From positions 186,001-250,000 of the forward strand of contig NZ_PUDR01000004.1 of NCBI RefSeq assembly GCF_003012935.1: a DNA stretch of 64,000 nucleotides, read 5' to 3'. A model generated the notes under the pieces. That model had not been told where the DNA came from. It searched no databases and saw only the letters and a list, made by a program, of their open reading frames with translations. Shown one piece after another: positions 18,725 through 26,342 of the stretch. Made by a program: the position numbers and the translations under genes. The stretch comes from Pannonibacter carbonis. GTDB lineage: Bacteria > Pseudomonadota > Alphaproteobacteria > Rhizobiales > Stappiaceae. Position 1 is the stretch's first letter, and every line of letters begins with the position of its first letter.

Positions 18725-19192
18725 TCAGGCTGCGTTGGACGAGGCCAGTGGCTGGGTAAGGAGCGAGAAGGCCGCTTCCGGATCCTCGGCAGCCCGCAAG
18801 CCGCCGGCAACCTTCGGGTCGCGCAGCTGGCGCGCGATCCGGGCTAGCGCCTTCAGATGATCAGCGCCGGCGCCCTCGGGAGCCAGCAGCAGGAAAATCA
18901 GATCGACCGGCTGGTCATCCAGCGAGTCAAAGTCAATCGGCTTGTCCATGCGGGCAAAGACGCCCACGAGACGGGTGAGCTTGATCAGCTTGCCGTGTGG
19001 AATGGCCACGCCATGCCCAACGCCGGTCGAGCCGAGCCTTTCACGCTGCAGCAGCGTGTCGAAGATTTCGCGCTCGGTCAGTCCGGTCAGTTCAGCGGCC
19101 TTGGAGGCCAGTTCCTGGATTGCCTGCTTCTTGCTGTTCGCCTTCAGCCCGACAACCACTGCGTCTTGCGTAATCAGATCACTCAGATCCAT
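18725..19192 (-). CDS. ptsN: PTS IIA-like nitrogen regulatory protein PtsN (EIIA-Ntr)
   Basis: 155 aa, normal for EIIA-Ntr. The phosphorylatable His is His66 in GVAIPHGK. PtsN is the last acceptor of the PtsP-Npr phosphorelay and regulates potassium transport, nitrogen metabolism and other processes by protein contacts. The ATG at 19192 gives MDLSDLI, the normal family start. It lies 79 bases after hpf in the conserved lptCAB-rpoN-hpf-ptsN order, and HPr with EIIA-Man and HprK is encoded 6 kb further on the same strand. An intrinsic terminator follows. Confidence 0.95.
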   Translation of the reverse strand: MDLSDLITQDAVVVGLKANSKKQAIQELASKAAELTGLTEREIFDTLLQRERLGSTGVGHGVAIPHGKLIKLTRLVGVFARMDKPIDFDSLDDQPVDLIFLLLAPEGAGADHLKALARIARQLRDPKVAGGLRAAEDPEAAFSLLTQPLASSNAA

Positions 19193-19271
19193 GTTCTTTT
19201 TCCATTTCGTCCCGGCGAGGGCCCAGGCAGCGCTTGCCGCCTGAGCCCCGCATATCCGGGAAGCGACCAGC

Positions 19272-19859
19272 CTAGCTGGCCGTCTTCTGTCCAACCAGGG
19301 CCGGATCAATCCAGCCGATGTTGCCGTCCGGGCGCCGGTAAACCACATTGACGCCGCCGCTGGCGGCATTCTTGAAGACGACGACCGGAGCTTCGGACAG
19401 ATCAAGCTCCATGACGGCCATGCCGACGGTCAGCGTCCTGATCTTGGCCGAGGTTTCGGCGATAACCAGCGGACTGAAATCCGCCGGCACTTCCTCTTCC
19501 TCTTCAGGCAAAGCCAGGACATAGGACGCGGCTTCGAAAACTTCTCGCTCTGTGCCATTGGCCCCATGATGGGCCTTCAGCTTGCGCTTGTAGCGGCGCA
19601 GACGCTTCTCGATACGTTCCGCAGCGCGGTCAAAGCTCGCGCGCGGGTCCGGATCCTCCCCGGACACCTGCAATACGATGCCTGTGTCTAGGTGGATCGA
19701 GCATTCGGTCTTGAATCCCGATCCCTCCCGGCTCACGGTCACGTGGCCATTGAACCCGCCGCCGAAATACTTCGACAGCGCGTCAGCTATCCGGTCGTTG
19801 ACGTGGTCGCGCATGGCAGATCCAACATCAACGTTCTTTCCCGAAATCCGCAGTGTCAT
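19272..19859 (-). CDS. hpf: Ribosome hibernation-promoting factor, long form
   Basis: 195 aa. The N-terminal S30AE/YfiA fold (MTLRISGKNVDVGSAMRDHV) is followed by a linker rich in Glu (EEEEEVPADF near 125) and the C-terminal dimerisation domain (about 130-190: VIAETSAKIRTLTVGMAVMELDLS, in two parts VIAETSAKIRTL and TVGMAVMELDLS). The long form dimerises 70S ribosomes into 100S particles in stationary phase. AGAGG lies just before the ATG at 19859. It sits between rpoN and ptsN, its usual neighbours. A -10-like TATAAT about 215 bases upstream suggests its own promoter. Confidence 0.93.
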   Translation of the reverse strand: MTLRISGKNVDVGSAMRDHVNDRIADALSKYFGGGFNGHVTVSREGSGFKTECSIHLDTGIVLQVSGEDPDPRASFDRAAERIEKRLRRYKRKLKAHHGANGTEREVFEAASYVLALPEEEEEVPADFSPLVIAETSAKIRTLTVGMAVMELDLSEAPVVVFKNAASGGVNVVYRRPDGNIGWIDPALVGQKTAS

Positions 19860-20075
19860 GGGGACCTCTACTCGTTCATGAACCGAAATGCAGTCGGTGG
19901 CCCGACTCTCGAGACACATCATGTCCCGGACGTTGCAGCATGAACCACTCGGCGCTTCGGCGCCATACCCCTTTGGCCATAGGTTTCGGGGGCGGGCTAT
20001 AGGCTTCGCCCATCCGAAAGTCAATCGCCCTGGCATGACGCCACCCGCAATGTGGAGCAGCTGCATCCGCAACTT

Positions 20076-20104
20076 ATTATATAGCAATGGTTTGTGTGTT
20101 TTCA
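20076..20104 (-). promoter_or_regulatory. Candidate sigma-70-type promoter of hpf-ptsN
   Basis: On the minus strand a perfect TATAAT occupies 20081-20076; 17 bases upstream the -35 region is only a weak match (TGAAAA, 20104-20099). It lies in the 285-base rpoN-hpf gap and points toward hpf. No -24/-12 sigma-54 site (GGCAC-N5-TTGC) was found in this gap. Confidence 0.4.
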
Positions 20105-20144
20105 GAAAAGATTGGCAAAACTGCCTGTTGTGGGTAAAGCCGGC

Positions 20145-21722
20145 TTACCGGCCGCCACTTTTTTCCCGCCTGCGCTGCACCGACGAAGAAATACGCAGAG
20201 CCTCGCGATACTTGGCAACTGTCCGCCGTGCGATGTCGATGCCTTCCCCTTTCAGCATCTTCACCAAGGTGTCGTCCGACAGGATATCCGAGGCAGATTC
20301 GGCGTCGATCAGTTGCTTGATCCGATGGCGGACAGCCTCGGCTGAATGGGCGTCCCCCCCCTCCGTCGCCGCAATCGAGGACGAGAAGAAATACTTCAGC
20401 TCGAAAATGCCCCGTGAGGTCGCCATGTATTTGTTCGACGTCACGCGGCTGATGGTGGACTCATGCATGCCGACCGCATCGGCGATGGTCTTGAGGTTGA
20501 GTGGCCGCAGATGCTCGATGCCGTAGCTCAGGAAACCATCCTGCTGCCGCACGATCTCGGTCGACACCTTGAGGATGGTCTTGGCGCGCTGGTCGAGGCT
20601 TTTCACCAGCCAGTTCGCTGTCTGCAGGCAGTCCGTCAGATAACTGCGCTCCGTTTCCTTGCGGGCCGTCCGGGTGACACTCGCGTAATAGGTCTGGTTG
20701 ACGAGAACACGCGGCAGGGTGTCGGCGTTGAGCTCGACCGTCCAGCCCCCATCCGAGGCCCGGCGTACAAACACATCTGGCACGACCGGCTGCACAAGAG
20801 CACTGCCATAGGCACGACCTGGCCGGGGATCCAGCGCGCGGATTTCCGCGATCATGTCGGTGAGGTCTTCCTCATCGACATTGCACAGGCGTCGCAGCGC
20901 CGCCAGTTCGCGCCGGGCAAGCAGCTCGATGTTGTCGATCAGGGTCGCCATCGCCGGATCGAAGCGATCACGTTCCTTCAATTGCAGGGCCAGGCATTCG
21001 GCCAGCGAGCGCGCGAACACGCCGGAGGGCTCGAACCCTTGCAGGATGACCAGAACCGCTTCGACACGGGCCAATGAAACGCCGAGCTGGCCAGCGGCCT
21101 CGTCGAGTTCCTGCGCCAGATAGCCGTTTTCATCCAGGCTGTTGATCAGATGCAGGCCAATCAGCTTGTCGACAGGATCCGCCAGCGCCAGGTTCATCTG
21201 GTCGGTGAGGATCTGCGTCAGGGACTCTTCTTCTGCGACAAAGGCTTCGAGATTGTAGTCCTCGCTGACACCGCCGCCGGTGCGGCCGGAATCGGCAGCA
21301 TAGGCAATGGCCTGTTCCGGTGCCGGCGCAACGCCGCTTTCATCGGGGAAGACATTGCCGAGATCCGTGTCCATGCTGGAGGCGATGGTTTCGGCGCTCG
21401 ATTCCAGCTGGTTCTTCATCCAGTCGCCAGCGTCGCCGTCAGGCGCATCGGTGCCGTCGAGGCCGGTGTCGTATGCCCCGCCCTCAGCGCCGGAGCCTGC
21501 CGCCTCGGGCAGGATCTCGACGGCGCTGTCACCGGACTGCTCGCTCGCGGAACCGGTGGCCGGATCGCTCCGCTCGAGCAGCGGATTGCGCTCCAGCTCG
21601 GCATCGACATAGGCCGCAAGATCGAGATTGGAAAACTGCAGCAGCTTGATCGCCTGCATCAGTTGCGGCGTCATCACAAGCGACTGGCTCTGCCGCATCT
21701 CAAGCTTGGTCGAGAGTGCCAT
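20145..21722 (-). CDS. rpoN: RNA polymerase sigma-54 factor RpoN
   Basis: 525 aa from the ATG at 21722 (MALSTKLEMRQSQSLVMTPQ), or 530 aa from an ATG at 21737. Region I is Gln/Leu-rich (QSLVMTPQLMQAIKLLQFSN), region II is acidic (about 55-140), then the core-binding and HTH regions, and the C-terminal RpoN box ARRTVAKYRE that contacts the -24 element. Sigma-54 directs nitrogen, motility and other regulons and needs AAA+ activators. It is placed between lptB and hpf as in most proteobacteria. Confidence 0.95.
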   Translation of the reverse strand: MALSTKLEMRQSQSLVMTPQLMQAIKLLQFSNLDLAAYVDAELERNPLLERSDPATGSASEQSGDSAVEILPEAAGSGAEGGAYDTGLDGTDAPDGDAGDWMKNQLESSAETIASSMDTDLGNVFPDESGVAPAPEQAIAYAADSGRTGGGVSEDYNLEAFVAEEESLTQILTDQMNLALADPVDKLIGLHLINSLDENGYLAQELDEAAGQLGVSLARVEAVLVILQGFEPSGVFARSLAECLALQLKERDRFDPAMATLIDNIELLARRELAALRRLCNVDEEDLTDMIAEIRALDPRPGRAYGSALVQPVVPDVFVRRASDGGWTVELNADTLPRVLVNQTYYASVTRTARKETERSYLTDCLQTANWLVKSLDQRAKTILKVSTEIVRQQDGFLSYGIEHLRPLNLKTIADAVGMHESTISRVTSNKYMATSRGIFELKYFFSSSIAATEGGDAHSAEAVRHRIKQLIDAESASDILSDDTLVKMLKGEGIDIARRTVAKYREALRISSSVQRRREKSGGR

Positions 21723-21909
21723 GGGCGGGTCGCGCATCCTGCTGGGCAGGCCGGTCAGGGCTTGGCTTGCCTGCCCACGGTCCTGCGATAGTTCTGTCCT
21801 CCCGGACCGGACCCGATCAACATGAACGGATGACGGCGGCCCAGCCTCGAAGCCGGATCAGTTTGGATCTGGTCCGTTTCTTGCTTATACCGCAGCCGAG
21901 CCGCCCGCA

Positions 21910-22701
21910 TCAAAGTGTAAATTGTTCGCCAAGGTAAAGACGGCGGACATCGGGGTCCGCAACGATCTCGTACGGGGTGCCCTCGGTCAGGACTTCACCT
22001 GCCGCAATGATGTAGGCCCGGTCGATCAGGCCGAGCGTTTCCCGCACGTTGTGATCGGTGATGAGCACGCCGATGCCGCGCTGGGTCAAGTGACGCACCA
22101 GTTGCTGGATGTCCCCCACCGCAATCGGGTCGATGCCGGCAAAGGGCTCGTCCAGCAACATGAAGGAGGGGCGGCTGGCCAAGGCCCGGGCGATTTCCAC
22201 GCGCCGGCGCTCACCGCCCGACAAGGCAATGGACGGCGACTTGCGCAGATGGGTCAGGCCGAATTCAGCCAGAAGTTCATCGAGATCCGCCTGGCGCTGT
22301 TTCCGGTCGGGCTCCACGACCTCAAGAACTGCGCGGATGTTTTCCTCAACGCTGAGACCGCGAAAGATCGAGGCTTCCTGTGGCAGATAGCCGATGCCGA
22401 GACGGGCACGGCGGTACATCGGCAGGCTGGTGATCTCGAAACCGTCGAGCGTAATGGAGCCCTGGTCCGGGCGGATCAGGCCAGTGATCATGTAAAAGAC
22501 TGTCGTCTTGCCGGCGCCGTTCGGCCCGAGCAGCCCGACGGCCTCCCCGGGGTAAACGGTGAGCGAGACATGCTTCACCACGCGGCGCTTGCCGTAGCTC
22601 TTGCCGATGCCCTCGACGGCAAGTGCGCCGTAGCCAGAGCCAGGGGCCGCTTCACTGTCCTGATCGGACCGAGCGCCGAATGAAAAAGGCAACCATCTCA
22701 C
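21910..22701 (-). CDS. lptB: LPS export ABC transporter ATP-binding protein LptB
   Basis: 263 aa. Walker A is GPNGAGKTT (59-67), signature [15 protein letters not shown] (near 158-172), Walker [14 protein letters not shown]. LptB drives extraction of lipopolysaccharide from the inner membrane with LptF/G/C. The start at 22701 is GTG and the protein has an N-terminal extension of about 25 residues before the ABC fold; no closer ATG is available. It lies 132 bases after lptA, a gap that contains an 11-bp stem-loop. Confidence 0.93.
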   Translation of the reverse strand: MRWLPFSFGARSDQDSEAAPGSGYGALAVEGIGKSYGKRRVVKHVSLTVYPGEAVGLLGPNGAGKTTVFYMITGLIRPDQGSITLDGFEITSLPMYRRARLGIGYLPQEASIFRGLSVEENIRAVLEVVEPDRKQRQADLDELLAEFGLTHLRKSPSIALSGGERRRVEIARALASRPSFMLLDEPFAGIDPIAVGDIQQLVRHLTQRGIGVLITDHNVRETLGLIDRAYIIAAGEVLTEGTPYEIVADPDVRRLYLGEQFTL

Positions 22702-22771
22702 GCGTGGGCGTCCTGGAAATGAACAAGGGGGAAGTCATAAGGAGTGCCACCGCTCCTGTCGAGCCTGACCG

Positions 22772-22798
22772 CATGTCCGGTCAAACCGACCGGACATG
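22772..22798 (-). other. Intercistronic stem-loop between lptA and lptB
   Basis: CATGTCCGGTC and GACCGGACATG form a perfect 11-bp stem with a five-base loop (AAACC on the plus strand). Neither side is followed by T residues, so it is not an intrinsic terminator. It could stabilise or process the lptA-lptB transcript or be a protein-binding palindrome. Confidence 0.6.
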
Positions 22799-22833
22799 GG
22801 CAGCCAGTTCCGGCCAAAGGCTGACCCGGGGGA

Positions 22834-23364
22834 TCAGTTCCCGTTCAGGCTGTTGGGCTGGATGAGAACCTTGACGCGCCCGGACTTCTTTGCTTCCAGA
22901 TCAGCCTTGCCGGTTTCCAGGTTAATCGTCAGCTTGTTGCCGACGACCACATTCGGCCCCTGGCTCAGCACAACCTGCTGCCCGGTCATCACCATGATCT
23001 TGCGGGCCATGTCGAAGCTGGCCTCATCGCCCGTAGCCGTCTGGTCCTTGGACGAAATATAGACGCGGCCATTGGCTTCCAGACGCATGATCCGCTGCTG
23101 GACGCCGCCATCGGCCTTGCCGTCGTAATAGACCCGCAGCTTCTGCGTCTTCATCCGGGTTTCACCCTGGGAGACCAGAACGTCACCGGTGAATGTCGCG
23201 CTGTTGCTCTTGTCCTCGACCTGAAGCTCCTGCGCCTCGATCTGGATCGGTTCCTTGTCGTTGTCGCCGAAACCGGCAAACGCGTTCGAAAAGGTCTGTG
23301 CCGTTGCAAGCCCGGGCGCAAGGGCAAACAGGGCCGCAGCCGCAAACAGGGAAATGCCCTTCAT
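22834..23364 (-). CDS. lptA: LPS transport periplasmic protein LptA
   Basis: 176 aa with a signal peptide ending near ALAPGLATAQ (residues 14-23). The mature part is an OstA/LptA beta-jellyroll: PIQIEAQELQVEDKSN, FTGDVLVSQGETRM, KIMVMTGQQVVLSQGPNVV (three separate strands). LptA bridges the periplasm between LptC and LptD. The ATG overlaps the lptC stop by four bases (ATGA). Confidence 0.92.
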   Translation of the reverse strand: MKGISLFAAAALFALAPGLATAQTFSNAFAGFGDNDKEPIQIEAQELQVEDKSNSATFTGDVLVSQGETRMKTQKLRVYYDGKADGGVQQRIMRLEANGRVYISSKDQTATGDEASFDMARKIMVMTGQQVVLSQGPNVVVGNKLTINLETGKADLEAKKSGRVKVLIQPNSLNGN

Positions 23365-24029
23365 TCTGTTTTCTCCGTGTCCTTGGCGACCATCTTGGTG
23401 GCACCCGGTCGTAGCGTCATCTTGATGCCGTTGGTGAAGCGCACGACACCATTGTCCTGATCATAGCTGAATTTTCCCGCACTGATGTCGCCTTGCGTCG
23501 AACGCACGACCAGCGGATCGGATGTCCGCACCTTGCCGGTCTTCAGGTCGATCTGAACGGATGAAAACTCCGCGTCATAGTCACCGCTCCAGTCCAGCTT
23601 GATGCCGTCCTTGAGCAGCAAAGTCTCGGCGCCATTGTCATAGGTGCCCTTGTTCGCCGTGATCGCCGCCCGCTGGCCATCGCCCATCACGATTTCGGCG
23701 ACAATGGTCTCAAGATCGATGATACGCGGGTCCATGATCCGCTGGATCGCCCGTACGGCAGAGACCTTGTAGGAGCGGTCTCCGTCATGGCCGGACAGTT
23801 CCGGACGATCCATGACCAGTCCTTCTGACGTCAGCATGACATTGCCGATCCCGAGACTGGTGAGGAAGTTGAACAGGACGATCAGCGCGGCCATCACTGC
23901 CACGATGCCGATGCCCAGCACGGGGAACAGGATGCGCAAAATCCGCACGCGGCCAGAATGCCGGCGCGCGTCGCTGCGTGCGCGCATCAATCGCGCGCCC
24001 GCCTCATCATCCCACGCGTCAGAGCTCAA
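23361..24029 (-). CDS. lptC: LPS export protein LptC
   Basis: 222 aa. One transmembrane helix (about 31-55, rich in Ile/Leu/Val: ILFPVLGIGIVAVMAALIV) followed by a periplasmic jellyroll (DRPELSGHDGDRSYKVSA and later repeats). LptC recruits LptA to the LptBFG complex. The start is TTG at 24029, preceded by GAGG at good spacing (GAGG, 8 bases, TTG); no ATG lies in frame until residue 15. First gene of the lptCAB group; the 202-base gap to the RNase D gene presumably contains the promoter. Confidence 0.88.
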   Translation of the reverse strand: MSSDAWDDEAGARLMRARSDARRHSGRVRILRILFPVLGIGIVAVMAALIVLFNFLTSLGIGNVMLTSEGLVMDRPELSGHDGDRSYKVSAVRAIQRIMDPRIIDLETIVAEIVMGDGQRAAITANKGTYDNGAETLLLKDGIKLDWSGDYDAEFSSVQIDLKTGKVRTSDPLVVRSTQGDISAGKFSYDQDNGVVRFTNGIKMTLRPGATKMVAKDTEKTE

Positions 24030-24231
24030 AAAGCTGCCTCGCCGCTAGGGCCCGTCCCACCAGGGCCGCATGTTCAATCGGATGACAGGCCTCCCCAGGA
24101 CCTGACCGCGCCTCCATATGGGGTGCGCATCCCCTACAATAAAGTGTCCGCCGGGTTTCTGCCAATCTGAACCCGGACTGACCATAAGAGACCGGACAGA
24201 ACCACACGCCGCCCCGGCGCATGGCATACGA

Positions 24232-24852
24232 TCAGCTATGGGCGAAAATGTCGTCCTCGTCCCAGCCGATCAGGTCCAGACGGGCCCGGGTCGGCAGGAA
24301 ATCGAAACAGGCATTGGCAAAGCCGGTGCGCTCCTCGCGGGCCAGCATCACCTCAAGCTGCCGCTGCAGCGCGTGCAGGTAGAGCACATCGGAGGCAGCA
24401 TAGGCGAGCTGCGCGTCGGACAGTTTTTCCGCCGCCCAGTCGGAACTCTGCTGCTGCTTGGAGAGCTCGACCCCGAGAAGCTCGCGGGTGATGTCCTTCA
24501 GGCCGTGCCGGTCCGTGTAGGTGCGCACAAGCTTGGAAGCAATCTTGGTGCAGAACACCGGCGCCACCTCGATGCCAAGATACTGATACAGCACCGCAAC
24601 ATCGAACCGGGCGAAATGGAAAATCTTGGTCACGGACGGATCGGTGAACAGACGTGCCAGATGCGGCGCGTTCTTCTGGCCACGGTCGATCTGCACCACA
24701 TCGGCAGAGCCGTCACCCGGCGACAACTGAACCACGCAGAGCCGGTCACGATGCGGATTGAGACCGAGCGTTTCGGTATCCACCGCGACAGCCGTGACGC
24801 CCTGGTAGTTGGAAAGGTCGGGCAGGTCGTTCCTGTGATAGCGGATGGTCAT
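24232..24852 (-). CDS. Ribonuclease D family 3'-5' exonuclease (short form without HRDC)
   Basis: 206 aa. DEDD motifs: DTETLGL (Asp25, Glu27), FHFARFDVAVL (Exo II) and YAASDVLYL (Exo III, with Tyr and Asp: DEDDy type). The C-terminal HRDC domains of E. coli Rnd are missing, which is normal for this alphaproteobacterial form. Likely role: 3' trimming of stable RNA. The ATG at 24852 (MTIRYHRND) is preferred to one at 24897 whose extra residues look non-homologous. Confidence 0.88.
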   Translation of the reverse strand: MTIRYHRNDLPDLSNYQGVTAVAVDTETLGLNPHRDRLCVVQLSPGDGSADVVQIDRGQKNAPHLARLFTDPSVTKIFHFARFDVAVLYQYLGIEVAPVFCTKIASKLVRTYTDRHGLKDITRELLGVELSKQQQSSDWAAEKLSDAQLAYAASDVLYLHALQRQLEVMLAREERTGFANACFDFLPTRARLDLIGWDEDDIFAHS

Positions 24853-24981
24853 CGGTCTGGTCTCATCATTCGTGTTTGCCGCGCACTTACAGCACATTCA
24901 GGTGCACTGCGGCAAGGGAATGGCAGAGAACGATGACTAAAACGGAAAGGCGCAGCCGCAGGCGGCTTCCAAGGCGCAGTT

Positions 24982-25257
24982 TCAGTCTTCTTCGCCGAAG
25001 CGATCCGCTACCAATGCTGCAATAGCCGCCATGGCCGCTTCGGCATCATTGCCTTCGACAAGCACATGAATGCAGCAGCCAGGCGCTGCAGCCAGCATCA
25101 TCAGCCCCATGATCGAATTGCCGCCGACGGTCTGGCCGTCCTTGGACACCTGAACCTGCGAGGAAAAGGTCTCAACCAGCTTCACCAGCTTGGCAGAGGC
25201 GCGGGCATGGAGGCCGCGCTTGTTGACGATGGCTAGGTCCTGTTCAAGTCGCGTCAT
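24982..25257 (-). CDS. ptsH: Phosphocarrier protein HPr
   Basis: 91 aa. The active His17 is in RGLHARASAK, and the regulatory Ser48 is in GGNSIMGLMML, the HprK target site. In alphaproteobacteria lacking sugar-specific PTS permeases, HPr takes phosphate from EI-Ntr and passes it to EIIA-Man and EIIA-Ntr. It is 33 bases after the EIIA-Man gene, and HprK is encoded just upstream. Confidence 0.95.
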   Translation of the reverse strand: MTRLEQDLAIVNKRGLHARASAKLVKLVETFSSQVQVSKDGQTVGGNSIMGLMMLAAAPGCCIHVLVEGNDAEAAMAAIAALVADRFGEED

Positions 25258-25290
25258 TTTGCGGAGATATCGTCCCGGGTAAGCAAAGCG

Positions 25291-25695
25291 TCAGACCTGG
25301 CCGGAAAGAACCTGGCTGGCGACGGAAATATACTTTTGCCCGGCTTTGCGCGCTTCGTCCACTGCCTCGGGCAGGGCGCGGTCCCCGCGGAGGCTGGTCA
25401 GCTTGACCAGGAGCGGCAGGTTGACGCCGGCGACGACCTCGATCGTTTTGCCATCCATGACCGAAATGGCGAGATTCGAAGGGGTGCCGCCGAACATGTC
25501 GGTGAGCAACACGACGCCAGCGCCGGTGTTGACGGCTTCGACAGCGTCGAGGATATCCTGACGCCGCTGTTCCATGTTGTCTTCGGGACCGATGCAGATG
25601 GTCGCAATCTGGGTCTGCGGGCCAACCACGTGTTCCAGCGCCGCCTTGAATTCCTCGGCCAGACGGCCGTGGGTCACGAGTACGAGTCCGATCAT
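25291..25695 (-). CDS. PTS EIIA component, mannose/fructose type (regulatory EIIA-Man)
   Basis: 134 aa. The phosphorylated His9 is in LVLVTHGRL; LTDMFGGTPSN near 68-78 is the family signature. No IIB/IIC/IID permease genes are nearby, so it is probably regulatory, as proposed for this conserved cluster. I chose the ATG at 25695 (MIGLVLVTHG); the frame is open to 25863 but the extra residues are unlike the family. It lies between hprK and ptsH. Confidence 0.92.
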   Translation of the reverse strand: MIGLVLVTHGRLAEEFKAALEHVVGPQTQIATICIGPEDNMEQRRQDILDAVEAVNTGAGVVLLTDMFGGTPSNLAISVMDGKTIEVVAGVNLPLLVKLTSLRGDRALPEAVDEARKAGQKYISVASQVLSGQV

Positions 25696-25850
25696 TCTTG
25701 TCCGACCTGTCCTGATCAAGATCTGGTCATATCGATCTGACCGGACCCTGCTCGACGTTTTCATGCTGCGGCTTGCCCGCATTCGGCGGCTTGCCCGCAA
25801 TGTCGGCAAGGCCGCGGCGCAAAGCAAGTCGTTTTTCAGATTAAATTCCG

Positions 25851-26342
25851 TTAAACTGGGCATTCAGCCCCATTGCAGAGCTGGGCGAGCGCTGCCCGGA
25901 CCAGCAGCACCTGACGTTGCAGATCCCTTTCCGGCGCCGGTTGGCGCGCCACGACGACACCGGCCAGGGTCACCTGGAACGCATCGTCCTCCGGCATCCG
26001 CTCCATTTGCCCAGCTGGAACAAGATCGACAACCAGACGGATCAAGGCCTGCCGCTCGGCCAGCTCGCCTTCGATCCCGCGCCCCCGCAGCTCAATCTGA
26101 CCCGCGAGGACCGGCGCTCCACTGGCAACCAGCCCGGAAGGATATGCCGTCAACACGACGCGGTCATCGCCGACCAGTGCTGCCCAGTGTCCCTTTCGCC
26201 GCGCCAGCGCCAGAAGTTCAAGTGCCAGCATCGACTTGCCCGCTCCGGACGGACCGCGCAGCAGCAGGCCATGGCAGCCCAGCACCAGCGCCGTCGCATG
26301 CTGGTACGGCTCAGGCGGCATGATCATTCCCCCGCCGCTCAC
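25851..26342 (-). CDS. hprK: HPr kinase/phosphorylase, short alphaproteobacterial form
   Basis: 163 aa, only the C-terminal catalytic domain of Gram-positive HprK. The P-loop GPSGAGKS is at 30-37, and GDDRVVL plus RGRGIEGE (the HprK signature region) follow. It phosphorylates or dephosphorylates HPr on Ser48 in response to metabolites. The GTG at 26342 overlaps the chvG stop (GTGA); ATG codons at 26327 or 26321, the last with GGGGGA at good spacing, are equally likely starts. Position between chvG and EIIA-Man is strongly conserved. Confidence 0.9.
   Translation of the reverse strand: MSGGGMIMPPEPYQHATALVLGCHGLLLRGPSGAGKSMLALELLALARRKGHWAALVGDDRVVLTAYPSGLVASGAPVLAGQIELRGRGIEGELAERQALIRLVVDLVPAGQMERMPEDDAFQVTLAGVVVARQPAPERDLQRQVLLVRAALAQLCNGAECPV

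Noticed and set aside
18451-18810. A 119-codon minus-strand frame upstream of the carrier-protein operon
   Set aside because: It overlaps the ptsN coding region and crosses the ptsN terminator hairpin; no similarity or ribosome site.
24118-24140. GGGGTGCGCATCCCC-like palindrome upstream of lptC
   Set aside because: The pairing is interrupted and there is no T-tract; too weak to call a terminator or operator.
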